A stretch of DNA of 64,000 nt, from positions 3,734,501 to 3,798,500 of the forward strand of contig JAQPZY010001628.1 in NCBI GenBank assembly GCA_029931535.1, written 5' to 3'. Source of the DNA: Margaritifera margaritifera. Its lineage: Eukaryota; Mollusca; Bivalvia; Unionida; Margaritiferidae. The translations under genes were made by a program, and so were the position numbers. Below, piece by piece: positions 34,383-46,467 of the stretch. The notes beneath the pieces were generated by a model. That model was not told where the DNA came from and did not search any database. It worked only from the letters and a program-made list of their open reading frames with translations. Positions within the stretch are counted from its first letter, which is position 1, and each line of letters opens with the position of its first letter.

Positions 34383-34609
34383 AATCTGTCTATGTCAATC
34401 GTCCCCCTTTACCCAATCTGTCCATGTCAATCGTCCCTCTTTACCCAATCTGTCCATGTCAATCGTCCCTCTTTACCCAATCTGTCCATGTCAATCGTCC
34501 CTCTTTACTAAATCTGTCCATGTCAATCGCCCCTCTTTACCCAATCTGTCCATGTCAATCGTCCCTCTTTACCCAATCTGTCCATGCCAATCGTCCCTCT
34601 TTACCCAAA
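34383..34609 (+). repeat. 33-bp tandem repeat, 7 copies
   Basis: Unit CAATCTGTCCATGTCAATCG then TCCCTCTTTACCC. Being a multiple of three it keeps a forward frame open with an 11-residue period; no other support for coding. Confidence 0.93.
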
Positions 34610-35449
34610 CTAGTTAAGAATCTACAGAAAATGTGACAAATGGGGTTACACATATGAAGTAATTTTTTTAAATAAGAAGGTGTCATTATTTTAATTATGA
34701 GTTGCTTGGTTTTCATTACAAGTTACTCATTTTTTTGTACGTGATTTTGTCTTGTTTATGTCTCGCCCAGTTTCTTGTTTTCAAGCGTGTGGTTCACGCC
34801 TTAAATTTAGATTCATACCCAGTAAAGAACAATGCTCATTGTTCGTATATATTATCAGTTATATTCGGTCCTATTAACTTCTTCATTTTGTTTATAACAG
34901 GTATATTATATGTTCCTGTTACTTTGCATAATCAGAATATACATTGAGTCTGCTCTTCATGTATATTCCTAACTACTCTTCTTGTTGGCAATAATTATAA
35001 TTTAAACTGAAGTGAGAATTATATTTATGTCTGCATGAACAGAGCATTACAGAGCATTATTTCAGTTAGAAATGATAATATTTGCTATCTTTCCCAGTCT
35101 GAATGATATTCGATGGCAAATGGAAGACTAATGTTTGGAATTCCCCAAATTAGTCACAGTTTTCTGCTTATTTTCAATTGTGTCTTTATGATTATGAATA
35201 TTTTCTTTCCCATGTTAAATGCTGGTGGATAGTATATTAATGACTGAACCACCAAAACAATCAATAAAATGTTTTAAAGTTATATGCAGTTTGATATCAA
35301 TGCATTAAACCACGTTATCATGTTGACATTCTTTTTTAAGGTTATTTTTCATGTGATGGTGGTATTTGACAAGGACGAAATGTTTCTCCGATTTCTTTAG
35401 AACATTTTAGATTCTTATTCGAAAAGTAATGTATTTAGAGGTGCTGAAT
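34610..35449. other. no gene recognised
   Basis: A hydrophobic open frame at 34702-34947 has no family resemblance that I can name. The rest is AT-rich. Confidence 0.4.
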
Positions 35450-36690
35450 TACATAATGTTGATACAGTTTATACCATTTTGTAATGTTCTGTTCATACTT
35501 TATATCAATGATACTTGTTGCTAATGAAGACAAGGATATGCAACATACGATCACCTGTTTTTACGAGAACTATAAAAATGGAAACTGACAGTTAATGTTC
35601 GGAAATCAAAGGTTGCAGTCTTTGGTAATGGTAGTAGAAACATATAGTTTCAAAACTGATGGGAAAATATTGAGGTCGGTCAAGAATATAATTATTTTGG
35701 TATTACTATTACAAATAATTGAAATTTTACTTCAGTTAAAAAAAATCTGGTAAATATGGCGATAACAGATTTGTTTTTGTTACGCATATGCATTCATATT
35801 TTGAATTTACTGATTGATAGTTAACTGAAATTATTTGGGATTTCGAGAATTTTGAATTTGATTTAAAAGGTCCATATTAAATGTTCAGGTCCAAAAAGAG
35901 TACCCCAAACTATATGATTTACGGATAAATGAGACAAAATCCTTTATCTGTTTATATATAAGCAAGGATTATATGCTTTTGTAGACCAATTAGCTATAGA
36001 ACAAATATAAACAATTTCTCGCATTTTCTATCAATATTTGCTTATGAATCTTTTATCAGGTATTTATCTTTAAAAAATGGATTTGTAACCTACAAGCATC
36101 ATTTTCAAATCTAGGACTTTAATTCCTTTTCGACTACTTAATCCTAAGTTTCAGAGTGCAAATAAATTCTGACAGAGCAATTCAAACAAGCTTGGAAAAA
36201 TTGATATTACCGTTTCATAAAAAGGACAAGTTTATATAAAACTGACCTATATTTTAAAAGAGGTACCTGGTACATGTGCAAAATACAAAGCTTTTAAAAT
36301 CTCTTATGGAATTTAGAACATTCAATTATGGATTGCCTGTAGAAAAGGGTATGTATGTATGTATGTATGTATGTATTAGGTTTAACGGCATCTCAACACA
36401 AAAATGGCTATATGGTGCCAATTAGAAGTAAAGTTCTAAAAATGTAAAAATTAAGAATTGCACTAAACCTTTACATTCAGGGGGGATACCGAATGATGAC
36501 AGAAAATGTGTTTTATGTACAAACGGAAATATTGGTGATGAATTCACTTTTTATTTGAATGTGATTTTTTCAACCAACATCAATTTTATGTGAAATCAAA
36601 TATTCTGAAAATTAGAATGCTTTTAAATATGAAAGAAAATGTCACACAATTGAAAGAAATTATTAGGTTTACTAGTTTATAGATCCTTCT
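35450..36690 (+). pseudogene. decayed LINE reverse transcriptase, C-terminal half
   Basis: Across shifting plus-strand frames the C-terminal course of a LINE reverse transcriptase is readable. A degraded active-site region near 35500-35520 (YINDT where YADDT is usual) is followed by KWKLTVNVRKSKVAVFGNGS (35576-35635), a degraded EYNYFGITITNN with SVKKNLVNMA (35680-35760), STPNYMIYG (near 35900), LPVEKG (36330-36350), and near the end FLFECDFF (36545-36575) where the His/Cys knuckle is expected. A (GTAT)n tract at 36347-36376 interrupts it. Many stops and frameshifts: long dead. It ends about 20 bp before a MITE. The same general type as the fragment at window start. Confidence 0.65.
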
Positions 36691-36707
36691 TACAAAACAG
36701 ACGTACC

Positions 36708-36928
36708 TAACGTATATAATCGCGTTAAATTTGGGTCCAAATGCAAACAACATAGACCCTGATCTCCCGTCGCATAATGCGCCTGCAGATCAGGGTCTAT
36801 TTTGTTTGTTGTACTGAATAGTCCTTACAAACTGCAAAGACCCAGATCTGCCGACGCATTATGCGCCGGCAGATCTGGGTCTATGCAGTTTGCAGTTGGT
36901 ATCCGTTTATTCGCGAGTATATACGGTA
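36708..36928 (-). mobile_element. 217-bp MITE (copy 2)
   Basis: Inverse of the MITE at 25747-25967: the same length between the flanking TA dinucleotides, the same two GCATAATGC-centred palindromes, and ends CGCGAGTATATACGG (right, intact) and ACGTATATAATCGCG (left, three changes). Similarity between copies is high enough to align without gaps by eye over most of the length. Confidence 0.85.
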
Positions 36929-37004
36929 TTATGTTTTATGTTCCCGTCATGTTTTTTCCTCATTTGTGTCACGACTGGCGACCTGACAGTAAATAAAGCC
37001 TTTT

Positions 37005-38262
37005 TTTATTCTATCAGTATTACTATCACTATCATTAACCTTTGTGTCAGTATTACTATCACTATCATTAACTGTGCTGTCAGTATTACTATCACTTTCA
37101 TTAACCTTTATGTCAGTATTATTATCACTATCATTAACCTTTCTGTCAGTGTTACTATCACTATCATTAACCTTTATCTATTATTACTATCACTATCATT
37201 AACCTTTTTGTAAGTATTACTATCACTATCATTAACCTTTGTGTCAGTGTTACTATCACTATCATTAACCTTTCTGTAAGTATTACTATCACTATCATTA
37301 ACCTTTATCTATTATTACTATCACTATCATTAACCTTTATCTATTATTACTATCACTATTATTAACCTTTTTGTAAGTATTACTATCACCATCATTAACC
37401 TTTGTGTCAGTGTTACTATCGCTATCATTAATCTTTCTGTCAGTATTACTATCACTATCATTACCCTTTATCTATTATTACTATCACTATCATTAACCTT
37501 TCTGTAAGTATTACTATCACTATTATTAACCTTTATGTCAGTGTTACAATCACTATCTTTAACCTTTATTTAGTATTAGTATCACTATCATTAACCTTTC
37601 TGTCAGTATTACTATCACTATCATTAACCTTTATGTCGGTATTACTATCACTTTCATTAACCTTTATGTCAGTATTACTATCACTATCATTAACCTTTAT
37701 GTCAGAATTACTATCACTATCATTAACATCTATCTAGTATTACTATCACTATCATTAACCTTTATGTCGGTATTACTATCACTATCATTAACCTTTATCT
37801 AATATTATTATCACTATCATTAACCTTTATGTCAGTATTATTATCACTCTCATTAATCTTGATGTCAGCGTTACTATCACTATCATTAACCATTATGTCA
37901 GTATTACTATCACTATCATTAACCTTTACGTCAGTATTACTATCACTATCATTAACCTTTATCTTGTATTACTATCACTATCATTAACCTTTAACTAGTA
38001 TTGCTATCAATATCATTAACCTTTATGTCAGTATTGCTATCACTATCATTAACCTTTATGTCAGTGTTACTATCACTATCATTAACCTTTAACTAGTATT
38101 ACTATCACTATCATTAACAATTATGTCAGTGTTACTATCACTATCATTAACCTTTGTGTCGGTATTACTAACACAATCATTAACCTTTATCTTGTATTAC
38201 TATCACTATCATTAACCTTTCTGTAAGTATTACTATCACTATCATTAACTTTTATCTAGTAT
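37005..38262 (+). repeat. 33-bp minisatellite, about 38 copies (1.25 kb)
   Basis: Consensus CCTTTATGTCAGTATTACTA then TCACTATCATTAA. A second unit type lacks the GTCAGT part (CCTTTATCTATTATTACTAT...), and the two alternate irregularly. It is the longest array in the window. Its forward frame is open only for short stretches. Confidence 0.93.
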
Positions 38263-38304
38263 TAAAATTCGTCTTATGATTGATGAAATTGAAACTCTTA
38301 CTTT

Positions 38305-38450
38305 TTCAAGAAAGAGAGGTCATTATATGAAAATATATGGATATTAAAACACATAAAGGAAATATATGAAAATGTATGGATATTATCACACATAAAGAAA
38401 ATATATACAAATGTATGTAAATTATCACACGTAAAGAAAAAAATATGTAA
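38305..38450 (+). repeat. about 42-bp tandem repeat, 3 diverged copies
   Basis: Units share AAATATATG...ATGTATGGATATTATCACACATAAAGA with indels. Confidence 0.75.
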
Positions 38451-40033
38451 AGACAATTTGGGCATCCATATGTATCTACTTTGGAATGATAAATATTGGA
38501 TCAATTTAGTACCACTTTAATTTGTATCAGGTCGCGACTGCAGGCTGAAACCCAATTGATCAGCTGTAGATTTACTGTTACAGTAACAAGAAAGGCAAAC
38601 GAACCCAGATAAATTTGACAGAAAGCTGCCATCTGTAATGGAAAATCAATTACCACGTTCTTTTAAATATTCAGACTGCCTCTTTTGCGCAACGATGTTT
38701 AATTAACAAATAGAAAGACTAGATAATTACTATCGATTAGTGCCTTCTCCAAATTAAGACAAATACTGTTTTATGTTCTTGTTGTGCATATGTTTCCTGA
38801 CGTTAGCTTCATTTCTTAAATCAATGCGAAAAACAAAAGATTTGGAATGGATTGTGCTACGAAAATATGCTTATATTATTCTCTCTTTCGTCGTCTTTGT
38901 CTGTCTCTCTATTTACCATATTAAATTCGATTTTTTAATATTCTCGAATTTTACTTGTAAAATATAAGTTATTTGAAATAAGAGTTACGTTGTCAAACAT
39001 AAGGCACAATTCATTGTGATTATCAAAATCGTGATACTTATTGTTTTAAATTTTTGTATGAATGATTCAAACTATGACAACAAATTATAATTAACAGGTG
39101 CTTAGTATCTAGTTATTTTAATAAACCTATTAGAAGCAAAATATATGTAATTATTTTATCTTGTTATTTTACCTAGTTATCTAGTTATATACTTAGCTCT
39201 TTTATTTAGTTATTTTCACAAACCCATTATAAGCAAAATATATGGATCGAATAATCATGTTCTCTTTTACAGATTATTACAATCACCAATTCTTGTCTTT
39301 GGAAGTCAAGATATAAGTGATGCAACCCCTGGTAAATTTATTACAAGGACTTGCTCCTAAAAGAACAAATTAGATGATGCGTTGACGGTCCAATTGAAGA
39401 AAAGGACTATGGCTGTCTGAAACTATTGTCCATACCTCATGAAACTGTGACTGTAACCGTGGTGCAAACATAAGTCTTCATTATCATATTAAGGTACGTA
39501 CTGTGTTAATTTTATACTGCTTGATCTTAGTTAATCTTTGATAGTTTCCTCCTAAGTGCACTGCAGTGGTTGTATCAGAATCTAGATAAACTCTCTTGCC
39601 CTATCACGCTAATTCTTTGTTAATACTAGCCCCCATAGTCAAGAAAGCGTTATTTGTTCATATTTTGAGATTGTGTTGCACCATACGTAATGTATAACAA
39701 GTTTATATGGATTTTACAACATTGTCCCTATGTAATTTGTTTATATTTATATTGATTTCTCAGAAACTGTTGTCTGAACTCTCAGGTAATTTGAAGAATG
39801 CATAAACTTAGAGAAGTTCTACCAGATCAAACCTAAAGTAGGGTATATTGAACAACGTACAATAGCAATATACTTGACTCTTATATAATAAACCATACTC
39901 TGATACAATCCTGGGTATCAAACATGGTATTTCTGTTTTGTTGTTGTTTTTCTTAAATCATGCCGAAATATTAAATTATGATATAGAAAATACTTGAGGT
40001 AAGTAAAATATGTTTTGTGTTCTTTCTTTTGCG
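38451..40033. other. no gene recognised; one 60-bp duplication
   Basis: A segment with TTAGTTATTTT, then AAACC/AACCC-ATTA and AAGCAAAATATATG, occurs twice (about 39107-39150 and 39195-39243). The open frame at 38773-38967 is hydrophobic but unsupported. Confidence 0.45.
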
Positions 40034-40485
40034 GACGTGTTAATGATTAAAGATGCAGATGGAGGGAGAACACATCTGTTGTACACGTGTAAATGAAGAG
40101 GGGTGCGGAGGGCGGAAGAACACGTCTGTTGTGCACGTGTTAATGATTAGAGGTGCAGAGAGAGGGATAACACATCTGTTGTGCACGTGTTAATGGTTAG
40201 ATGTGCAGAGAGAGGGAGAATGCATCTGTTCTGCACGTGTTAATGATTACAGGTACAGAGGGAGGGAGAACACATCTGTTGTGCACGTGTTAATGGTTAG
40301 AGGTGCAGAGAGAGGAAAAACACATCTGTTGTGCACGTGTTAATGATTAGAGGTGCAGAGAGAGGGAGAACACATCTGTTGTGCACGTGTTAATGATTAG
40401 ATATGCAGAGGGAGGGAGAACACATCTGTTTTGCACGTGTTAATGATTACATGTGCAGAGGGAGGAAAAACACATCTGTTGCTAA
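40034..40485 (+). repeat. 50-bp tandem repeat, 9 copies, each with CACGTG
   Basis: Unit CACATCTGTTGTGCACGTGT then TAATGATTAGAGGTGCAGAG plus GGAGGGAGAA. Nearly every copy keeps the palindromic hexamer CACGTG (E-box type). Confidence 0.92.
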
Positions 40486-41700
40486 ATATAAATATTTCCA
40501 AAGAGTCATGTTCCAGAATTTGAATCACTTAAATGACTACAATAGGTTTAATCATTTGAAGAAAAAAAAAATTTAAAAAAATATATAAAAAATATTAAAA
40601 AATGAGTGCAATTTCTATAACGGTTTCTTTCCATCAAGAGACAAGCCCTTGAAATATAGCTACGATTGATATCAATAAGTGGACATCTTATTTGACATTT
40701 GATTCAAAAGCCAAAAATGATATACACTAAATTAAACTGCTGATATCGAGTAGCTAATTGTAACACGTTATATCCTTAAAATCCCCTCCCTACCTGATAA
40801 TACGTATTGAAAACTGCCGCAATTCTTATTCTTTCTTTGAACCTCAAACGGCACAATTTGTTTTTAATATGACGCTTGGTGGCTACGCGATGTATGACAG
40901 AATCATCAACACAGGCACATACACGTGCACACGCAAACATTAAATGAAGACGAAAGAGAACAAATATAAGATATTTGTGAAATAAGAATCAAAGTCGTCC
41001 ACTTGATAACTTCAAGAATGCCGTAAAGAACTTTTGCGTTCGTGTGGATAGTGCAAGACTTGAAAATATATATTAAGAACTGCGGAAAAGTATTGAGTAG
41101 CCTTTAAAGAAATTGTATGTACCTGTAATTACAAACTTTAAGTTATGATTGTATTAATTTCATAATATTAACCCAATTGAAAAAATTAAATCGAAGTATT
41201 TGCTATTTGTGTAACAATATATAACAAGATCAATCCCTATTCTAATACTTAATTGCTCCCTTGGCTATTTTGTCAAATAATTTAGGTATATAAATGACTA
41301 GACCATGACCAAGAAGACTGTCAAAAGCAAAGTGATAATGCCAGGGGAGTATATCTATTCCTCGTAGACAACAACAGAGGATTTAACTTAGATATATCTT
41401 CAGTTTGACAATGAACCTCTACGCCTTATCAGGTGGCTGAATTTCACATTAAAAAAGTAATAAATAAATAAATTTAAAAAACAACATTCAAGTATCTTAT
41501 CTAGCCTACGGCGATATCACTGTGGACTTAGTAATACAGTACCAAACAATCTCTGTAACCTTGCATTTTGACATCCTCTCTACCCCGTTACAAGGCATGT
41601 TTCATTCCATATACTAAACCTATGTTATGAAATCTAATAACAATCTGTTTATGTAATAGAGGATATTAACATTTTATAAAAGTTCAAAATTTACCCCAGA
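40486..41700. other. no gene recognised
   Basis: AT-rich unique sequence with an A-rich stretch near 40560-40600. Confidence 0.5.
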
Positions 41701-41704
41701 AGCA

Positions 41705-42130
41705 AAGAATTTGCGGACGTTTGATCACAGACCTGTTGATCATAGGACGTTTGATCATAACCAGTTGATCATAGGACGTTTGATCATAAGCAGTTGATCA
41801 TAGGACGTTTAATCATAACCAGTTGATCACAAGACGTTTGATCATAATCAGTTGATCATAGGACGTTTGATCATAACCAGTTGATCATAGGACGTTTGAT
41901 CATAACCAGTTGATCATAGGATGTTTGATCATAGCCAGTTGATCATAGGACGTTTGATCATAACCAGTTGATCATAGGAATTTTCATCATAACCAGTTGA
42001 TCATAGGAATTTTGATCATAACCAGTTGCTAATAGGATGTTTGATCATAACCAGTTGATCGTAGGATGTTTGATCATAACTAGTCCATCACGCGGACGAT
42101 TGATCATATAGAATATTGATCATATTATGA
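41705..42130 (+). repeat. 29-bp tandem repeat, about 14 copies, two TGATCA per unit
   Basis: Unit made of two half-repeats, TTGATCATAGGACGT and TTGATCATAACCAG, so the palindrome TGATCA recurs every 14-15 bp. Edge copies are diverged (CACAGACC, GTCCATCACGCGG). Confidence 0.92.
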
Positions 42131-42640
42131 TTGATCATAATGTTGTTTATCGATCATTCGACCAAGTACGTCGACTCCCCGTAGTGGATTAAAACCACTT
42201 AAGACGATTTTACCCCTAATCTACGTGTTGACACGCATTTTGGGGATTCACTTATGTGCAAACTATTAGTGCGTCGAGTAGGAAAGAAGCCGCATACTCG
42301 ACGCGTTAATGTCTGCACTGCAGACTACTTAATTAATGTATGCCTGCTCAATTAAAATTGGTGACATTAAATGTAGAGAACATTTTTATCTCTAAATTTT
42401 CTTCTGATCGAAATGTATTATTAATTATTTTATAAGACGATCTTCCGTCTTGCATTAGGTTAGTCATACTCGGGCTTTTTTCTCTGCCAGCTCAATTAAA
42501 ATTGTTGACATTAAGTCGAAATAATGAACAGTTTTAGTACTATGCAATATGCCAATATTATTATATTTATTTACTTTGTCGGATCGGATCTTTGCCTAGC
42601 AAACTATATAAGCAGAGTTTTTCTAAACACATGCAAAAGC
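42131..42640. other. hairpin and short direct repeat upstream of the transposase relic
   Basis: A perfect 10-bp stem GCGTCGAGTA (42271-42280) pairs with TACTCGACGC (42295-42304) around a 14-nt loop. CTCAATTAAAATTGGTGACA (near 42347) recurs as CTCAATTAAAATTGTTGACA (near 42490). These may be the non-coding end of the transposon whose coding relic follows, but no matching end was found beyond it. Confidence 0.45.
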
Positions 42641-42644
42641 AAAA

Positions 42645-43636
42645 ATGGAAGGAGAACTAGGTGCATATGCAACTACGAAGCGAGGTAGTAGAACATTGAT
42701 ATTTAAAGGATTTTAATTTTGGAAACACCGTGCTAATGTCGAAAGGGATGTAACTTGGCGTTGCGGTAAATATTGGTTATATGAGTATAAAGCTATTGTA
42801 GTAACAAACGGTCTACGAATCCTCAACGAACGCAACCCGGAGCAGAGTCACGAAGGTAATGTTGCATCAGCACTTGCCAAACGAGCCGTCGAAGAAATGA
42901 AAAGGCGAATGTGCGATACCCTAGCTGGTCCTAGCGAAACGCAAGCAACGATTGCAGCTACTCTTCCGGATCACGTCAAGATGGCTCTTCCAAAACGGCA
43001 GACAGTAAACAGAGCATTGCGTCGTCATCAACAGAAACTTATTTCATCAGGTAACACAACCAAAGCGCTTCCTCCCTGCCATTCTGATTATCCGTTCGCC
43101 ATCCCTGAAAGATTTGCCGATTTGTGCTGTACGACTCAGGTGCTGGTGTTGAACGTATTATTATAATGGGATGCAATGAATTATTGGATTGCCTGTCGAG
43201 AGCACCTACCTGTATTGTCGACGGAACATTCAAGGTAGTTCCTACACTGTTTATCCAGGTCTACAGCATACATTTCCAGTTTGTGACTGGCATCAATCCA
43301 GCGGACGCGTACTGTCTACTGCCAAACAAAACGCGTGCTATGTATATTCGTATAATAAGTTAAACGTATGATACCGACAGCACAACCATCTGTGATTTTG
43401 ACAGACTTTGAAACCCTTGCAATGGGAGCTTTCAAAGAGGTGTTCGGAAATGCCACAGTTATTGGGTGTTACTTTAATTTGTCGCAAGGCGTCATACGTA
43501 AAGTCAACGAAATTGGATTGAAGCTAGAATACGAGAGGGATGACGCTGTACGTGGATCAATAAGATGCATCGCAGCTTTAGCACATGTCCCAGTAGACGA
43601 CGTTGCTGAGTCCTTTGATCTGTTTGATCTGCTGGC
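42645..43636 (+). pseudogene. FLYWCH zinc finger plus MULE-type transposase, truncated relic
   Basis: From ATG at 42645 the frame reads TTKRGSRTLIFKGF, meets TAA at 42714-42716 where an aromatic residue is usual, then FWKHRANVERDVTWRCGKYW. This is the FLYWCH pattern, but the second cysteine expected before K-A is a tyrosine (YEYKA) and only one of the two final histidines is seen (SHEGN). The frame stays open to 43166. After a frameshift near 43120 it gives the MULE catalytic start (CIVDGTFKVVPTLFIQVYSI, first Asp), then PADAYCLLPNKT. After a second frame change near 43360 it gives PSVILTDFETLAM (second Asp) and VIGCYFNLSQGVIRKVNEIG. Homology stops at a (TA)n tract, so the glutamate part is missing. 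Known: such fusions are common in mollusc and arthropod transposons. Confidence 0.75.
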
Positions 43637-43662
43637 ATTATATATATATATATATATATATA

Positions 43663-43711
<49 letters not shown>
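43637..43711 (+). repeat. (TA)n microsatellite
   Basis: About 36 TA units with one TC, directly abutting the transposase relic and marking its truncation point. Confidence 0.95.
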
Positions 43712-43714
<3 letters not shown>

Positions 43715-45355
43715 CAATAGTATTTCCCCCAGCTGTTTCCATTGGCACTCTCTTCCATTTCTTGTACTTCTTTAAACCAACATTTTGTGTTCATTCGTCA
43801 GCAATCACATGTATTTCATTCAACTTTTAAAAGTCACCTCTTATTTCAAAAATCGATATTCCTCAAAATTAATCCCATTATTTGTATTCTTTTAACCAAT
43901 ATTTAAAAGTAAAGCGAGTTACTTACACGCGATTACTACACTGATAAATTTCTTTGAGCTTTTCGTTTGCTGAAGCAAAGTAAATCTGAGCTAAAGTAAG
44001 ACATGGCATTATTTAAGAAATGTACAAATGTACGTACACATAAGATAATATATAATTTATCAAACAAGCGAGTTACATGATCTGAGTGTATTCAAGGGTT
44101 GTAGAGTCTAAATAATTGTACCAAACATTTATCCAGACCTATGTGTATTTTATCCAGACCTATGCGTATTTAAGGGTTGTAAAAGTCTTATGATTTGTGC
44201 CGGAAATTACAATTCGTAGAATTACAGACTTTGCATAATCTTAGCTGAAGTTTAATAATTCTAATAAGTAAATGAATTAAATGGCCATGACTTACTGCGA
44301 GTAACATGTAGACGATATTTCATTCCATGAATGTTGTTGTCCTTAGGAAGTATAAATCCATTTAGATAGTCCATATCTTAAGGCATTCGAACTTCTCGGT
44401 CAATCCTACATATCATACCTCGAATGTATGCTGATAGCTGTCATTCCAAAACATTCCGACTAACCATCGAACTACTTTTTCATTCGCAACTTCTCGGTAA
44501 ATCCTACGGTCAATACATTTGTAGATATAGTCATTTGATCCGATCAGATTGCGTTTTCGTTTTTTGCAGAGAAATTTCCGGCTAATAATATGTATAATGT
44601 TTTTGTAAATTACCACGCCGACATACATTAGATGCATATTTGTGCATCGCAGAAATAGCCGAGGTGGTCCGAATGATCTTCCTGATGTTTTCATTAATTG
44701 AACGGTGATTATTTCCAATGTTCTGTCTATCATTACATTACAACATGATGGAAGTATTGGTGTATACGTCTGTATGGATCATAAGTCAGATCATAAAAAG
44801 CTGTTGTGTACCAAAGAATGTTCATTTAAAAAGATAAAAGTTGATTTACATCGGTTTTAATTACACCCAATATAAAACATATATCAGATGTACTTCAGTC
44901 GATGCATTTTCAATTGAAAAGAATGTTTATAGTGTAAATATTGAAATGCTAACAGACAGAACGGAAAGCACATGTAGAATCGGTGAATATAAAGTGGATC
45001 ATATCTAACAACTTTGCCTTGATATAAACGATTTATTGTGTGCATATTCAGTTTCGTGATAACTTAGGACCGCTGATATTATTTTAAAGTCTCAAACTGA
45101 TATTGGAGCCTATGAAAAAAACCCCACTCTAATGGACAGAATTTCTTCCATTCAGTTTAAAACAAAAATATAACAAAATATTTTTATGTTTATTTTTCTA
45201 ACCATTTTAACAAGAGCTAAATGTAATATTTGGACACGCTCCACATTCTAGGATGAAACATGTATATGTTGCCTCCTGCATATGGTTTTTTTAATTAATC
45301 AGTAGGAAAACATGTTTATCACTGATTATTGTCTATTTTTTAGCCCCTATGAAAA
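43712..45355. other. no gene recognised
   Basis: A 106-codon minus-strand frame (44733-44413) has no recognisable domain. A short duplication (ATCCAGACCTATG, near 44132 and 44155) is present. Confidence 0.45.
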
Positions 45356-45360
45356 AATTC

Positions 45361-46096
45361 TGCTATGTATAAAGTTAACATATTTTACTTTTGTCTTTCA
45401 TATTTAACTTTGTCCTTGATTGTAGGTTGTAAACAGGTTGTTTACTTTGAATTCGAGGTCAGGGTTGCTTTTGTTTACAATTTGATTGGTTTTTACACTA
45501 GAATTACTGATTTTTGTCATGTAGGCATATGATTTTATGGAAAAGTCTGTCAAGGTGCTGGTGTTTATATATAGGAAGTTTGGTAAGCAGTATTTCATTC
45601 CTATGCTAACTATCAGTCTTTCAGGAATTTGGTTTAATCATCAGATTTTATAGTTGTCTTGTGAACATCAGAACAAATTTAGAGAGAAAACTTAATAAAT
45701 TTGAAGTATTCATTATAATTACTAAAAGTGCTCTTTCTCATTTTTGGATTAATACTTGACTTTGGGATTTTGTGTGAATTCATTCAAAGATATTCTGGAT
45801 TACATCATTCCGGCATATCAGGACAGTCAAGACTACTGGCACATCAGGACATTCAAGACTATTGACACATCCGGAGATTCAAGGCTACTGGAATTCATTC
45901 GGAACATTCTATATTTAGGACTTGTGATTAGGACACTTAGTATTATTTGATTATTTGGATTTTAATTCATAAAATGATAAGTGTCTTTTTGAATTTTCAT
46001 TTTAATTGTCTAGAAATAAATTGCTTGTTGGTTTTACTTGATTTTGTTGGTTTCACTTTCTTTCTGTTATGTGCTTTTAAGACCTAGAGTCGTAAA
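45361..46096 (+). mobile_element. solo LTR of a related Gypsy family, with target duplication
   Basis: Starts TGCTATGTATAAAG and ends GAGTCGTAAA. The right half shares long blocks with the other LTRs of the window (CATTCTATATTTAGGACTTG, AATAAATTGCTTGTTGGTTT, TTTCACTTTCTTTCTGTTA). AATTC flanks both sides (45356-45360 and 46097-46101), a perfect 5-bp duplication. Its repeat of ACATCAGGACATTCAAGACT-type segments near 45810-45890 parallels repeated segments in the LTR at 57986. No internal region remains. It is old and more diverged than the LTR at 30249. Confidence 0.85.
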
Positions 46097-46101
46097 AATT
46101 C

Positions 46102-46462
46102 AATTACATTAAACAACGTAGAATAATTCAGATATCTGTGAATATGTTCACGTCCGTCGGTTTATCTTTTTAACTCATGTACTTTTGCTCAGAAGCCAGC
46201 TTTACGGAAGTATCTCACAAGAGAACTCTTTCATAAGACTTGATTTAACAAAGAACTCCATCTTTCACGAACAACTTAATAACTAAAAACCTCGTCAGTT
46301 GTTTCCTAATTTTAGAACAAGCAAACATGTTTCTTCATATAGAACACAATATTTTCGTAGGGAAAAACACGCTAAATCGTAAAAAAATGCAGAAATTTTA
46401 AAAAATGTCGATGAACAGATATAATTTTGAGCAATGCTAAGTAGTTGAAAATGGTTAATTAG
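46102..46462. other. no gene recognised
   Basis: Unique AT-rich sequence between two LTR-type elements. Confidence 0.4.
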
Positions 46463-46467
46463 CAATG

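Noticed and set aside
41705..42130. CRISPR array, because of regular repeats with short spacers
   Set aside because: Unit is a simple 29-bp tandem repeat without unique spacers, in a eukaryotic setting.
44413..44733. 106-codon minus-strand gene
   Set aside because: No recognisable domain and no supporting context.
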